Assembly: GCF_014290175.1 (NCBI RefSeq)
Contig: NZ_JACOOR010000010.1
Span: 1-64,000, forward strand
DNA: 64,000 nt
Source: Anaerosacchariphilus hominis
Lineage (GTDB): Bacteria > Bacillota > Clostridia > Lachnospirales > Lachnospiraceae
Direction of reading: 5' to 3'
The notes under the pieces are model-generated. The model was not told the origin of the DNA. It made no database searches and worked only from the letters and a program-made list of their open reading frames with translations. Below are positions 35,280-43,969 of this stretch, in pieces; the stretch's first letter is position 1, and each line of letters opens with the position of its first letter. A program made the translations under genes and the position numbers.

Positions 35280-36219
35280 ACGAGTTCATCCTGAAAAATT
35301 ATTTCATATTCCAAAAGAGAAGGACGGCTTTTTCCGCCGTCCTTCTCAAAAAAACCGGATACTCCGAAACATCAGCATCCTGGCCCTGTCGGTCTGCCTT
35401 GCTCTGTTTTTCTATGCTCATTTTCAGGAACAGTCCTCCCGGACTGCAGCAGCGACAGAATATCAGAAGCTTCAGGAAGAGAAGTCCGTCTCCAGTGCGG
35501 CGTCTTTCCCAGATCTGACAGATCTGGCTCCCCTGGCGAAGACAGGTGACACAAATAGGACAGAGGCGGCAGATGAAACAGCCGAGACTTCGGATTCGCC
35601 CTCCATTCTTCCGATCTACCAGGCTCTCTATGAACAGAACCCGGATCTCATCGGCTGGCTCCGGATCCCGGATACGATTATCGATTATCCTGTCATGCAG
35701 ACGCCTCTGGATGAAACCTATTACCTGAGCCGGGACTTTGAAAAGCGGGACAGCACTTCCGGCTGTCTGATTCTGGATACCGCCTCCCAGGCCGGAATCG
35801 GAACAGCAGCTCAGGATTACCGGAATGGCATCGCCCCATCCACCAATCTCATCATCCACGGCCACACCATGAAGTCCGGCGAAATGTTCGGCAGACTGAA
35901 AAAATATGCCGATGAAACTTATGGGAAAGCTCATCGGCTGCTGTATTTTGATTCTCTTTATGAGCAGCGGGAATACGAACTCATCGCTGTCTTTTACTCC
36001 CAGGTCTATCGTTCCACCGATCCGGTCTTCAAATATTACGATTTCTTTCGGGCCTCTACCCAGGAGGAATTTGATAACTGGTATCAGAATATCAAGGCCC
36101 TGTCTCTCTATGATACCGGTGTAAGCGCACAGTTTGGCGATGAATTTCTGACCCTATCCTGTTGCTCTTATCATATGGCAGATGGCCGCTTCGTGGTGGT
36201 GGCACGGCGTGTTACCTGA
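35269..36219 (+). CDS. srtB: Class B sortase
   Basis: A 316-residue protein with an N-terminal membrane anchor (about 32-52), a variable linker, and the sortase fold with the catalytic triad: His in I-I-H-G-H-T-M, Cys in L-T-L-S-C-C-S-Y and Arg in F-V-V-V-A-R-R. It should cut V-P-K-T-G of the adjacent protein and attach it to peptidoglycan. ATG at 35269 has GGAG upstream and overlaps the substrate gene, so the pair is translationally coupled. Confidence 0.92.
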   Translation: MQNKRVHPEKLFHIPKEKDGFFRRPSQKNRILRNISILALSVCLALFFYAHFQEQSSRTAAATEYQKLQEEKSVSSAASFPDLTDLAPLAKTGDTNRTEAADETAETSDSPSILPIYQALYEQNPDLIGWLRIPDTIIDYPVMQTPLDETYYLSRDFEKRDSTSGCLILDTASQAGIGTAAQDYRNGIAPSTNLIIHGHTMKSGEMFGRLKKYADETYGKAHRLLYFDSLYEQREYELIAVFYSQVYRSTDPVFKYYDFFRASTQEEFDNWYQNIKALSLYDTGVSAQFGDEFLTLSCCSYHMADGRFVVVARRVT

Positions 36220-36234
36220 CTGTACCGGAATGTC

Positions 36235-36645
36235 TCATCCTGCATCGATCCCGGTGATATTCCCTACAGGTATCCGCGTCCGATCTTCCAGAATCACCAC
36301 TCGTTCCTGCTCTTTAACCTTACGGATTCTTCCAGTACGGCTCACATAAGCCCCTCCGCTTTTCCGCTCATCGGGCACAAACCATGTGAACGTGCTGCTC
36401 TTTCCCTCTTTACTCCGGCGCTCTGCCAGGTGCAGTCTTTCCTCCAGCTCTTCCAGCATATTTTCGTCCAAATCCATTTCCCGCTCTGTCACTCTCCCGG
36501 TCTCCCGAATGGCCGCCTCGTGGCCGGTCAGGGCCGCAAAAGGCGAAAACTGAGCCGCCCTATCCGCCAGCGGCATATGGGGATGTACGGAAGACTGGTG
36601 ATGGGGCAGATCGATGATATCGTCATAGGCGTGTGTGACTTTCAT
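36235..36645 (-). CDS. YolD-like protein
   Basis: A 136-residue protein of the YolD family: P-H-H-Q-S...M-P-L-A-D-R-A-A-Q-F-S-P-F-A-A-L-T-G-H, then a charged helix and a small beta barrel ending I-P-V-G-N-I-T-G-I. It overlaps the polymerase gene by 4 bp (ATGA). YolD proteins accompany Y-family UmuC/UvrX polymerases in Firmicutes and may act like UmuD. Confidence 0.85.
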   Translation of the reverse strand: MKVTHAYDDIIDLPHHQSSVHPHMPLADRAAQFSPFAALTGHEAAIRETGRVTEREMDLDENMLEELEERLHLAERRSKEGKSSTFTWFVPDERKSGGAYVSRTGRIRKVKEQERVVILEDRTRIPVGNITGIDAG

Positions 36646-38168
36646 GCACGATGTCCTCCTATCTGACTGTTTCTGCTTCGGGCTGTGGCCCCCTCCTGCA
36701 GGTTCGAACCTTTCAAGATGGCGTTTTTCCCATACTTTTTCTTAATGTCCAGCATGGCCTGCTGAAGCTTTTTCTCCTTCGCCCTCTCTTCTTCCCTGCG
36801 TTCCTCTTCCCGCCTTTTCGCCTCATAATCGGTAAAGAGGTCTAACTGCTCATAGATCTGTTTCCTCTTCACAGTCTCTTCCCGCGCCAGATGATTCACC
36901 GTGACTGTCACCCGCCGAATCAGCAACGCCGGATTCACCAGACGACGGTACAGAGTCATGACTGCTTCTGTCAATTCTCCCGAGGATGAAGTGGGTGTCT
37001 TCAGATTTTCCGTGCCATGGGCGTGCCTCGGAACCTGTCTGCCATAGCGATCTGTCGTGATTTCTCCCCGGTACTGTTTTCTCCGGACCGGATCGGACAG
37101 ATTCTCTATGTCATAGCCGATGGTCAGCACTATCTGATCGGTCACCAGTCCTTTATCTACCAGATCCAGGGCCAGTAAATCCGTCATTTCCCGTACGACC
37201 ATGGCAGCTTTTTCATATTCATAGGGACACTGCAGCACCTGGCCGGACACAATACTGTTATTCTCCGGCTCATAGGCCCGAATCTCCGGAATGGTGCAGG
37301 GTTCCCAGCCCCAGGCGTGATCGATCAGAAGCTCCGCATTGATGCCGAACATTTTATACAGGAGCTCCTCATTATAGTAATCCGAGTTCTTTCCCAGCGA
37401 ACAGCGAGCGATATCGCCCATGGTATACAGCCCCTGGGCTTCCAGCTTCCGGGCATATCCCCGGCCTACCCGCCAGAAGTCCGTCAGCGGCCGATGGCCC
37501 CAGAGCTTTTCCCGATAAGACCTTTCATCCAGCTCTGCAATCCGGATTCCATCCGCATCCGGCTCCACATGTTTAGCCATAATATCCATGGCCACCTTAC
37601 AGAGATACAGATTCGTCCCCACTCCGGCCGTGGCCGTGATGCCAGTCTCCCGATAGACTGCCTGAATCATCTCCGCCGCCAGCTCACGGGGCGTCCTGCC
37701 ATAAGTATTCAGATAACTGCTCACGTCCATGAACACCTCATCAATGGAATAGACATGCATATCCTCCGGTGCGATATACCGCAGATATACTTGATAAATC
37801 CGGGTACTGTATTCCATATAATGGGCCATCCGCGGCGCCGCCGTAATATAAGTAAGCTCCTGCTCCGGGTGCTTTTTCAGCTCTTCCGCGTCGTAGGACT
37901 CTCCTGTGAAGCTCCTGCCCGGTGCCTGCCGCCTGCGTTCTGCATTCACCTCTTTTACCCGCTGTACTACTTCAAAAAGTCTGGGGCGTCCCGGAATCCC
38001 ATAAGCCTTCAGTGCAGGGGAAACAGCCAGGCAGATGGTTTTCTCCGTCCGGCTCCGATCCGCCACCACCAGATTCGTCGTCATGGGATCCAGTCCACGC
38101 TCCCGGCACTCCACAGAGGCGTAGAAGGACTTTAAATCAATCGCCAGATAGCAATGTTCTTTTTCCAA
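36642..38168 (-). CDS. Y-family DNA polymerase (UmuC/UvrX-like)
   Basis: A 508-residue protein. The catalytic residues are in A-I-D-L-K-S-F-Y-A-S-V-E-C and Y-S-I-D-E-V-F-M-D-V, and helix-hairpin-helix and little-finger domains follow. A sliding-clamp binding motif Q-L-D-L-F sits near residue 440, then a Lys/Glu-rich tail. It copies across DNA damage. A LexA-type operator lies 68 bp upstream and YolD is coupled downstream, so it is probably SOS-induced. Confidence 0.92.
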   Translation of the reverse strand: MEKEHCYLAIDLKSFYASVECRERGLDPMTTNLVVADRSRTEKTICLAVSPALKAYGIPGRPRLFEVVQRVKEVNAERRRQAPGRSFTGESYDAEELKKHPEQELTYITAAPRMAHYMEYSTRIYQVYLRYIAPEDMHVYSIDEVFMDVSSYLNTYGRTPRELAAEMIQAVYRETGITATAGVGTNLYLCKVAMDIMAKHVEPDADGIRIAELDERSYREKLWGHRPLTDFWRVGRGYARKLEAQGLYTMGDIARCSLGKNSDYYNEELLYKMFGINAELLIDHAWGWEPCTIPEIRAYEPENNSIVSGQVLQCPYEYEKAAMVVREMTDLLALDLVDKGLVTDQIVLTIGYDIENLSDPVRRKQYRGEITTDRYGRQVPRHAHGTENLKTPTSSSGELTEAVMTLYRRLVNPALLIRRVTVTVNHLAREETVKRKQIYEQLDLFTDYEAKRREEERREEERAKEKKLQQAMLDIKKKYGKNAILKGSNLQEGATARSRNSQIGGHRA

Positions 38169-38235
38169 GGTCTACAGCCTCCCGTTCAAATCCTTTTCTT
38201 ATAACCTATTATACCCCCGGTGCGCCGTCTTTTCA

Positions 38236-38249
38236 AGAACAAATGTTCG
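38236..38249 (-). promoter_or_regulatory. LexA (SOS) box
   Basis: CGAACATTTGTTCT on the minus strand fits the Gram-positive SOS box CGAAC-RNRY-GTTCG with one end mismatch. It lies upstream of the Y-family polymerase gene. Confidence 0.75.
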
Positions 38250-38265
38250 TTTTTTTAAATTAAAA

Positions 38266-39105
38266 TCAGGCCCGATTTTTCTGATTTTTCTGCCCCACCT
38301 GCCAGAACGCAACTGCACTGGCTGCCGCCACATTCAGAGAATCCACTCCGTGGGACATGGGAATCTTTACAGTATAGTCACAGTCCGCAATGGTAGCTGC
38401 CGCCAGACCATCCCCCTCTGTGCCCAGAATCAGCGCCAGCTTTTCTTCCTCCATCAAATGCGGATCATCGATGCTGACGGAGTCATCCTTCAGAGCCAGC
38501 GCCGCCGTACGAAATCCCATTTTTCTCAGTATGTCCATTCCACCGTCCGGCCATTCCTCTTTTTCAAAAAAGGTCCAGGGAATTTGAAACACGGTTCCCA
38601 TGCTGACCCGGACAGCCCTGCGGTAAAGGGGGTTGCTGCAGTCAAAGGTCAATAGCACCGCATCCATATGGAGGGCCGCCGCAGAACGGAAAATGGCTCC
38701 CACATTGGTGGGATTCACTACATTTTCCAGAATAGCGATACGCTTTGCGTCCCTGATCACTTCTTCTACAGAGGGCAGCGGCTTTCGGTACATGGCGCAG
38801 AGCATTCCCCTCGTCAGTTTAAAACCTGTAATCTGCGCCAACACCTCCATTTCCGCTGTGTATACCGGAATCTCTCCCAGGCGCTCCAGGATTTCTCTTG
38901 CCTCCCCTTCTATCTGCCGCTTCTCCACCAGGCAGGACACCGGCTGAAAGCCTGCGTCCAGCGCACGCTCGATAACCCGGGGACTCTCGGCAATGAACAT
39001 TCCCTCTGCCGGATTGGCCCGGTTCACCAGCTGGTTTTCACTGGTCCGGGCATACACATCCAGCTCCGGAGCCTGAAAATCTGTAATTTCTATGCTTTTT
39101 AACAT
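38266..39105 (-). CDS. TrmH/SpoU-family RNA methyltransferase
   Basis: A 279-residue protein. It has a substrate-binding N-terminal domain and a SPOUT domain with motifs N-V-V-N-P-T-N-V-G-A-I-F-R-S-A-A, L-I-L-G-T-E-G-D-G-L and I-P-M-S-H-G-V-D-S-L-N-V-A-A-A-S-A. It methylates ribose 2'-OH groups of rRNA or tRNA using S-adenosylmethionine. Start at 39105 (MLKSIE) has AAAGGAAACG upstream and is preferred to 39156. Confidence 0.88.
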   Translation of the reverse strand: MLKSIEITDFQAPELDVYARTSENQLVNRANPAEGMFIAESPRVIERALDAGFQPVSCLVEKRQIEGEAREILERLGEIPVYTAEMEVLAQITGFKLTRGMLCAMYRKPLPSVEEVIRDAKRIAILENVVNPTNVGAIFRSAAALHMDAVLLTFDCSNPLYRRAVRVSMGTVFQIPWTFFEKEEWPDGGMDILRKMGFRTAALALKDDSVSIDDPHLMEEEKLALILGTEGDGLAAATIADCDYTVKIPMSHGVDSLNVAAASAVAFWQVGQKNQKNRA

Positions 39106-39159
39106 ATTCGTTTCCTTTTCTTTTTTCTGCCGTGGAAATTCTTTTTTTGCTCCCATCTG

Positions 39160-39168
39160 TTATCCACA
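39160..39168 (+). promoter_or_regulatory. Isolated DnaA box
   Basis: TTATCCACA, a perfect DnaA-box consensus, in the spacer between the methyltransferase and the LURP-one-like gene. Confidence 0.5.
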
Positions 39169-39316
39169 TTTTCGCCATAGCAAGGAACTTTTTTCAACAT
39201 TACCAGAAGGATTTCCACAGCCTTTTTCTTTTATTATAGCAGATATTATAGCAGAAACGGTGGGAGTTTGATATACTGAGAGCAGAATAGTAACTGTACA
39301 AAGGAGGGCCTTTCCT

Positions 39317-39790
39317 ATGAAATTACTGATCAAACAGCGCGTCTTTTCCTGGTCTGACACTTACGACATTTATGACGAAAATGAAACTGTCCGCTACTTT
39401 GTAAAAGCGGAATTTCTATCCCTGGGCCACCGGCTCCACGTCTATGACACCAATCACAACGAAATCGGTCTCATCAAACAGAAGCTCCTCTCCATGCTTC
39501 CCGCCTTTGACATCGAGCTCAATGGCCAGACCGTGGGCCGTATCCAGAAGAAGTTTTCCTTTCTGAAGCCCAAATATGAAATTGATTGCAACGGCTGGCG
39601 CGTGGAAGGCGATTTTCTCGGCTGGAACTACGACGTCTACGACAGCTGCTGCCCCGTCATCCACATCACCAAGGAGTTCTTCCACTGGGGTGACACCTAC
39701 GTCATCGACTTCACCAATCCGGCGGACGAGCTGATGGGAATGATGCTGGTGATCGCCATTGATGCAGCGAATTGTACGGATGGAAATTAA
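39317..39790 (+). CDS. LURP-one-related (YxjI-like) protein
   Basis: A 157-residue, mostly beta protein with the repeating pattern Y-D-I-Y-D-E-N...Y-F-V-K-A-E-F-L-S...H-V-Y-D. A middle segment F-D-I-E-L-N-G-Q-T-V-G-R-I-Q-K-K-F-S and a C-terminal hydrophobic helix follow. This matches the tubby-like LURP-one fold. Members are soluble or membrane-associated with no known catalytic role. Preceded by AAAGGAGGG and a TATACT box near 39272. Confidence 0.75.
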   Translation: MKLLIKQRVFSWSDTYDIYDENETVRYFVKAEFLSLGHRLHVYDTNHNEIGLIKQKLLSMLPAFDIELNGQTVGRIQKKFSFLKPKYEIDCNGWRVEGDFLGWNYDVYDSCCPVIHITKEFFHWGDTYVIDFTNPADELMGMMLVIAIDAANCTDGN

Positions 39791-39814
39791 TCCACTCTCT
39801 CCAAAATGACCAAT

Positions 39815-40005
39815 AAAAAAGAATGTGCCGTTGGCACATTCTCACGCCGAGGCGCGGTTGCTTTGGCAACCATCTACCACTGCGCTGAGTGCGCATCCCC
39901 ACGGAGGGTTTTTTGCTCTATAGGAAGCATAACTTTCGTGCTTTAACGTGACACGGTATTTCCTATAGAGCAAAAAAACCCGGGGAATCTGACATCCCCG
40001 GGATT
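39815..40005. repeat. Palindromic intergenic element with four hairpins
   Basis: In order: AGAATGTGCC/GGCACATTCT (39820-39842), GGTTGC/GCAACC (39856-39871), TGCGC/GCGCA (39881-39895), a 20-bp inverted repeat around GCTCTATAGGAA (39907-39926 with 39960-39980) with T6/A7 runs, and CCCGGGGA/TCCCCGGG (39979-40002). The gap 39791-40176 has no open frame of note. It may combine terminators for the two converging genes with a mobile palindromic repeat or structured RNA. Confidence 0.65.
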
Positions 40006-40176
40006 TCTTATAGTCCAAAGCTCTGAAACAATCTTACCTTAGAATAGTTTTAGTATAGTTTATTTGGAATATTTTATCAATTATATATTTTCTATTACAG
40101 GCATTTCTTTTATATAAAAATGCTCCCCTATCCACCCGGATAAGGAAGCACCTCAACTCTGAAATCCTGTTCTGTT

Positions 40177-41055
40177 TTAGCTGTGAAAAATCACTTCGCC
40201 CTGCATCCAGACCACACCCTTGAATCGACGGCCTACGGCAGGTTCACCCAAAAGATCTTCCCGGTTAATGCAGACCTCAAATACCAGGTCATGACTTTCG
40301 ATGGTCAGGATGTAAATCCATTCTCCGGTGCAGCTGTTCTCCACCAGTCTGCACTCCAGAATCTCTCCAAGCACATTATAATGATCACACTCCACACCAT
40401 AAGGCATGAAATACGTGGAAACGATCGAGAATACGTCCTCGTTGGCGATTCGTCTGGAAATCATGGAATAGGTATCCATATCCTCCAGCGTCAAATTTTC
40501 GATGGCCTCCTCATCCCCCTCGCGGGCAGCCTTCAAAAGCTTTGTTCTCTGCAGAATCGCCTCTTTATTCTCCTCATCTGTCAGATTCTTCGCTACCGGA
40601 AGCAGAATCCTTCCGTCTGTGGACAGGCCCGCAAATCTCAGTGTCACAGTGCAGGAAGACAACTGATTCAGACGGCGCTCACTGAGAAAATCCGCCACAT
40701 TCTGCACATAGAAAATGATGGTCACGCCCATGGCCAGATCATCGCAGACTCCCGCATAGGACTCCTTCTCCGCATGGCGCTCGATGGTGATATTATCATA
40801 GAACTTTTCCTGCGTTCCCTGAAAATAAGGAAAATAATAATCTCTCTGATATTCTCCTTTTTCATCGTACTCTCCCCGGAGCATCAGACCCATTCCCGGC
40901 GCAAATTCCTTCTTCCGCTCGGAAAATTCATGGCCATTATAATTCCCGGAAGTTTTTTCACTCTGATAGCTCTCCTCTGTTAAATGCAGAAGCTGACTCA
41001 GCTCCTCTTTTGTTTGGATACGGCTAAAGCCAACCGCTCTTAAATATTCATGCAC
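40177..41055 (-). CDS. DUF3881 family protein
   Basis: A 292-residue soluble protein beginning V(M)-H-E-Y-L-R-A-V-G-F-S, the start seen in the DUF3881 family of Clostridia. The start GTG at 41055 sits 6 bases after GGAGGTG. Function unknown. A cluster of DnaA-like boxes lies directly upstream, between this gene and serS. Confidence 0.7.
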   Translation of the reverse strand: MHEYLRAVGFSRIQTKEELSQLLHLTEESYQSEKTSGNYNGHEFSERKKEFAPGMGLMLRGEYDEKGEYQRDYYFPYFQGTQEKFYDNITIERHAEKESYAGVCDDLAMGVTIIFYVQNVADFLSERRLNQLSSCTVTLRFAGLSTDGRILLPVAKNLTDEENKEAILQRTKLLKAAREGDEEAIENLTLEDMDTYSMISRRIANEDVFSIVSTYFMPYGVECDHYNVLGEILECRLVENSCTGEWIYILTIESHDLVFEVCINREDLLGEPAVGRRFKGVVWMQGEVIFHS

Positions 41056-41079
41056 TGTATTCACCTCCTTCGGGATCAA

Positions 41080-41139
41080 TTATCCACATCTCCACAAAGT
41101 TATCCACTTTTGTGGACAACTTATGGAAATTGTGGATAG
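41080..41139. promoter_or_regulatory. Cluster of four DnaA-like boxes
   Basis: TTATCCACA (41080-41088), TTATCCACT (41100-41108), TGTGGACAA (41111-41119, reverse) and TGTGGATAG (41131-41139, reverse) lie within 60 bp, between the DUF3881 gene and the end of serS. The density resembles oriC clusters, but the site is 11 kb from dnaA. Confidence 0.7.
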
Positions 41140-41172
41140 ATTATTTTGACTGCTTTACGCTATATGGAATTA

Positions 41173-42450
41173 TTACCGAATCTCTTTCATACCGCCCATG
41201 TACGGCTGCAGCGCCTCCGGAATACGAACGCTTCCGTCTGCCTGCAGATTATTCTCCAGGAACGCGATCAGCATACGCGGCGGAGCAACTACGGTATTAT
41301 TTAATGTATGCGCGAAATACTTGCCCTTTTCCCCGTTGATACGGATTTTCAGACGGCGTGCCTGCGCGTCGCCCAGATTGGAGCAGCTTCCTACCTCGAA
41401 GTACTTCTTCTGACGGGGAGACCATGCTTCCACGTCCACAGACTTCACCTTCAGGTCAGCCAGGTCGCCGGAGCAGCACTCCAGAGTACGAACCGGAATA
41501 TCCATGGAACGGAACAAGTCAACGGTATTCTGCCACAGACGATCAAACCACATCTTGCTGTCCTCGGGCTCGCAGACTACGATCATTTCCTGCTTCTCAA
41601 ACTGGTGGATCCGGTATACGCCTCTCTCCTCCAGGCCGTGTGCGCCCTTCTCCTTACGGAAGCAGGGTGAATAGCTGGTCAGGGTCTTCGGCAGCTCATC
41701 CTTCTGAAGAATGCTGTCGATGAACTTACCGATCATGGAATGCTCGCTGGTTCCGATCAGATACAGGTCCTCGCCCTCGATCTTATACATCATGGCGTCC
41801 ATCTCTGCGAAGCTCATAACGCCGGTAACCACATTGCTGCGGATCATGAAAGGCGGTACGCAGTAAGTGAAGCCTCTGTTAATCATGAAGTCACGGGCAT
41901 AAGCCAGTACTGCGGAATGCAGTCTCGCGATATCGCCCATCAGATAATAGAAACCATTTCCGGCTACCTTTCTCGCGCTGTCCAGGTCGATGCCGTTAAA
42001 ACGCTCCATAATCTCCGTATGGTACGGAATCTCAAAATCCGGAACCACCGGCTCGCCGTAACGCTGAACTTCTACGTTCTCGCTGTCGTCTTTACCGATC
42101 GGTACACTCGGATCAATGATGTTCGGAATGGTCATCATATCCTTTAGGATCTTCTCATCCAGCTCCTTCTCTTTCTCGGAAAGCTCTGCCAGACGATCTG
42201 CCTCTGCGGCTACCTGCTTCTTAACCTCTTCTGCCTCTTCCTTCTTGCCCTGACCCATCAGCGCGCCGATCTGCTTAGAAAGCTTGTTACGCTCTGCACG
42301 AAGATTATCTGCCTCCTGCTGTGCGGCTCTCTTCTGGGCATCCAGCTCAATGACTTCGTCCACCAGGCCCAGCTTCTGGTCCTGGAATTTATTACGAATG
42401 TTCTGTTTTACGATTTCCGGGTTTTCTCTTACAAATTTTATATCCAGCAT
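41173..42450 (-). CDS. serS: Seryl-tRNA synthetase
   Basis: A 425-residue class II synthetase: N-terminal coiled-coil tRNA-binding arm (about 30-105), motif 2 around F-R-K-E-K-G-A-H-G and motif 3 G-S-C-S-N-L-G-D-A-Q-A-R-R-L ... N-N-T-V-V-A-P-P-R. It charges tRNA-Ser. AAAGGAG precedes the ATG. No T-box leader is visible in the 76-bp upstream spacer. Confidence 0.97.
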   Translation of the reverse strand: MLDIKFVRENPEIVKQNIRNKFQDQKLGLVDEVIELDAQKRAAQQEADNLRAERNKLSKQIGALMGQGKKEEAEEVKKQVAAEADRLAELSEKEKELDEKILKDMMTIPNIIDPSVPIGKDDSENVEVQRYGEPVVPDFEIPYHTEIMERFNGIDLDSARKVAGNGFYYLMGDIARLHSAVLAYARDFMINRGFTYCVPPFMIRSNVVTGVMSFAEMDAMMYKIEGEDLYLIGTSEHSMIGKFIDSILQKDELPKTLTSYSPCFRKEKGAHGLEERGVYRIHQFEKQEMIVVCEPEDSKMWFDRLWQNTVDLFRSMDIPVRTLECCSGDLADLKVKSVDVEAWSPRQKKYFEVGSCSNLGDAQARRLKIRINGEKGKYFAHTLNNTVVAPPRMLIAFLENNLQADGSVRIPEALQPYMGGMKEIR

Positions 42451-42526
42451 GATTTTTCTCCTTTACTGCTTTCGATACTTTAACTGATTAATGCTCACTT
42501 TATCATATAATACTCTGAACTATTTT

Positions 42527-43039
42527 TCAAGACTGGCTTTTTGCTTTATCCAGCGCCTGCTGTTCCTCTTCGGAAAGAAGGATCTCGCTCTCTCCGTTCT
42601 TAATCTCCTTAATGTAGGAATATCCTCCCTCATTTCCGTAAACAGAGTTCAGTAGGAACCCATTATTTCCCTGATCCAGCAATGCCAGTGCATAACTCAA
42701 ATCTCCGCTCATTTCCCGGAATGCGTTATACTTTACCATTCCCATTTTCTGATAGGTAATCTTCTGGTTTTTACGAAGACCAATGATATCTTCCCGAAGC
42801 ATCTGATTCATCTGGTCTACCTTCTCAGTTTTCTCAATGCAGGACAGAATGGTATCCTCCAGACTCTCCGCATCCTTTCCTCTCATGTAGCGATCCAGCT
42901 TTCGATGAAGCTTTTTCAGTTTACATAACGTCACAATCGCAAGAATGAAAAGAATCAGGATCAGCACCAGCATTCCTGCCAGGATATAAACTGTATCAAT
43001 TCCCGTTGCCTGATACACGTATTCCAAAATCGGACTCAT
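42527..43039 (-). CDS. DUF4446 family membrane-anchored protein
   Basis: A 170-residue protein with one N-terminal membrane segment (about 17-40), a coiled coil (about 42-110) and a small beta region (M-V-K-Y-N-A-F-R-E-M-S-G-D-L-S-Y-A-L-A-L-L-D). It is typically found next to parB in Clostridia and may link the chromosome-partition region to the membrane. Function is unknown. Confidence 0.8.
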   Translation of the reverse strand: MSPILEYVYQATGIDTVYILAGMLVLILILFILAIVTLCKLKKLHRKLDRYMRGKDAESLEDTILSCIEKTEKVDQMNQMLREDIIGLRKNQKITYQKMGMVKYNAFREMSGDLSYALALLDQGNNGFLLNSVYGNEGGYSYIKEIKNGESEILLSEEEQQALDKAKSQS

Positions 43040-43065
43040 TTTCTATTCCTCCTCTGTCTGTTCTT

Positions 43066-43968
43066 CTATTTTGTAATCATTTCAATGATTCGTTCCAAAT
43101 CATCGCTGGAATAATACTCGATCTCGATTTTTCCTTTTCCTTTTGCTTTCTGCTTGATGGATACCTTGGTTCCCATGACCGCCTTCATTTTTTCTTCCAG
43201 GTCGGTGTAAATAAAGTCCTGAACGACGTTGTCCTGCTTTTTTGTCTTTTTACCTTCCTGGATCTGCTTTACCAGCTTCTCCACTTCCCGCACGCTCAGT
43301 TTTTCATCAAAAACTCTTGTGGCTGTGGCTGCCTGCAGATCCGGATCTTCGATTCCCAACAGAGCCCGGGCATGTCCGGTGGTAAGCATATCATCGATCA
43401 CCATCTGCTGTACTCTCTCATCCAACTTCAACAGACGCATGGAGTTGGTAACCGCCGCACGGCTCTTGGATACCCGCTCCGCCACTTCATCCTGTTTCAG
43501 ATTGAACTCATTCAACAGGCGCTTGTAAGCCATGGCTTCTTCTATGGGGTTCAGGTTCTCTCTTTGAATATTCTCGATCAGGGAGATCTCCATGATTTCC
43601 AGATCAGTATATTTTTTTATAATAACCGGGACTTCTTTCAGACCGGCTATCTTTGCGGCCCTCCATCGACGTTCGCCGGCAATGATCTCATAAAAGCCAT
43701 TTTTCTCCTGTACTACCAGCGGCTGTATGATACCGAACTGTTTGATAGAATCCGCCAACTCCATGAGGGAATCTTCATCGAACTGTTTTCTGGGCTGATC
43801 TTTGTTTGGTCCTACCTTGGAGATTTTTACTTTCATCTCCACCGGTTTCTCCACGACTTTCTCAACTACTTTTTCTACAACTTTTGCTTTCTCCTGTGGC
43901 ACCGCTTTTATGGTCTCCGGAATCAGACTGTCCAATCCTTTTCCAAGACCGCCTTTTCTTGCAGCCAT
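43066..43968 (-). CDS. parB: Chromosome partitioning protein ParB/Spo0J
   Basis: A 300-residue protein with the CTPase/N-terminal domain (P-R-K-Q-F, G-E-R-R-W-R-A-A, E-N-I-Q-R), the HTH domain (Q-D-E-V-A-E-R-V-S-K-S-R-A-A-V-T-N-S-M-R-L-L) and a C-terminal dimer domain. It loads at parS and recruits condensin for segregation. It starts 1 bp after parA stops, and two parS sites lie upstream of parA. Confidence 0.96.
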   Translation of the reverse strand: MAARKGGLGKGLDSLIPETIKAVPQEKAKVVEKVVEKVVEKPVEMKVKISKVGPNKDQPRKQFDEDSLMELADSIKQFGIIQPLVVQEKNGFYEIIAGERRWRAAKIAGLKEVPVIIKKYTDLEIMEISLIENIQRENLNPIEEAMAYKRLLNEFNLKQDEVAERVSKSRAAVTNSMRLLKLDERVQQMVIDDMLTTGHARALLGIEDPDLQAATATRVFDEKLSVREVEKLVKQIQEGKKTKKQDNVVQDFIYTDLEEKMKAVMGTKVSIKQKAKGKGKIEIEYYSSDDLERIIEMITK

Positions 43969-43969
43969 T

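Noticed and set aside
42451..42526. T-box leader upstream of serS
   Set aside because: The spacer is only 76 bp and lacks the T-box motif and stem I features.
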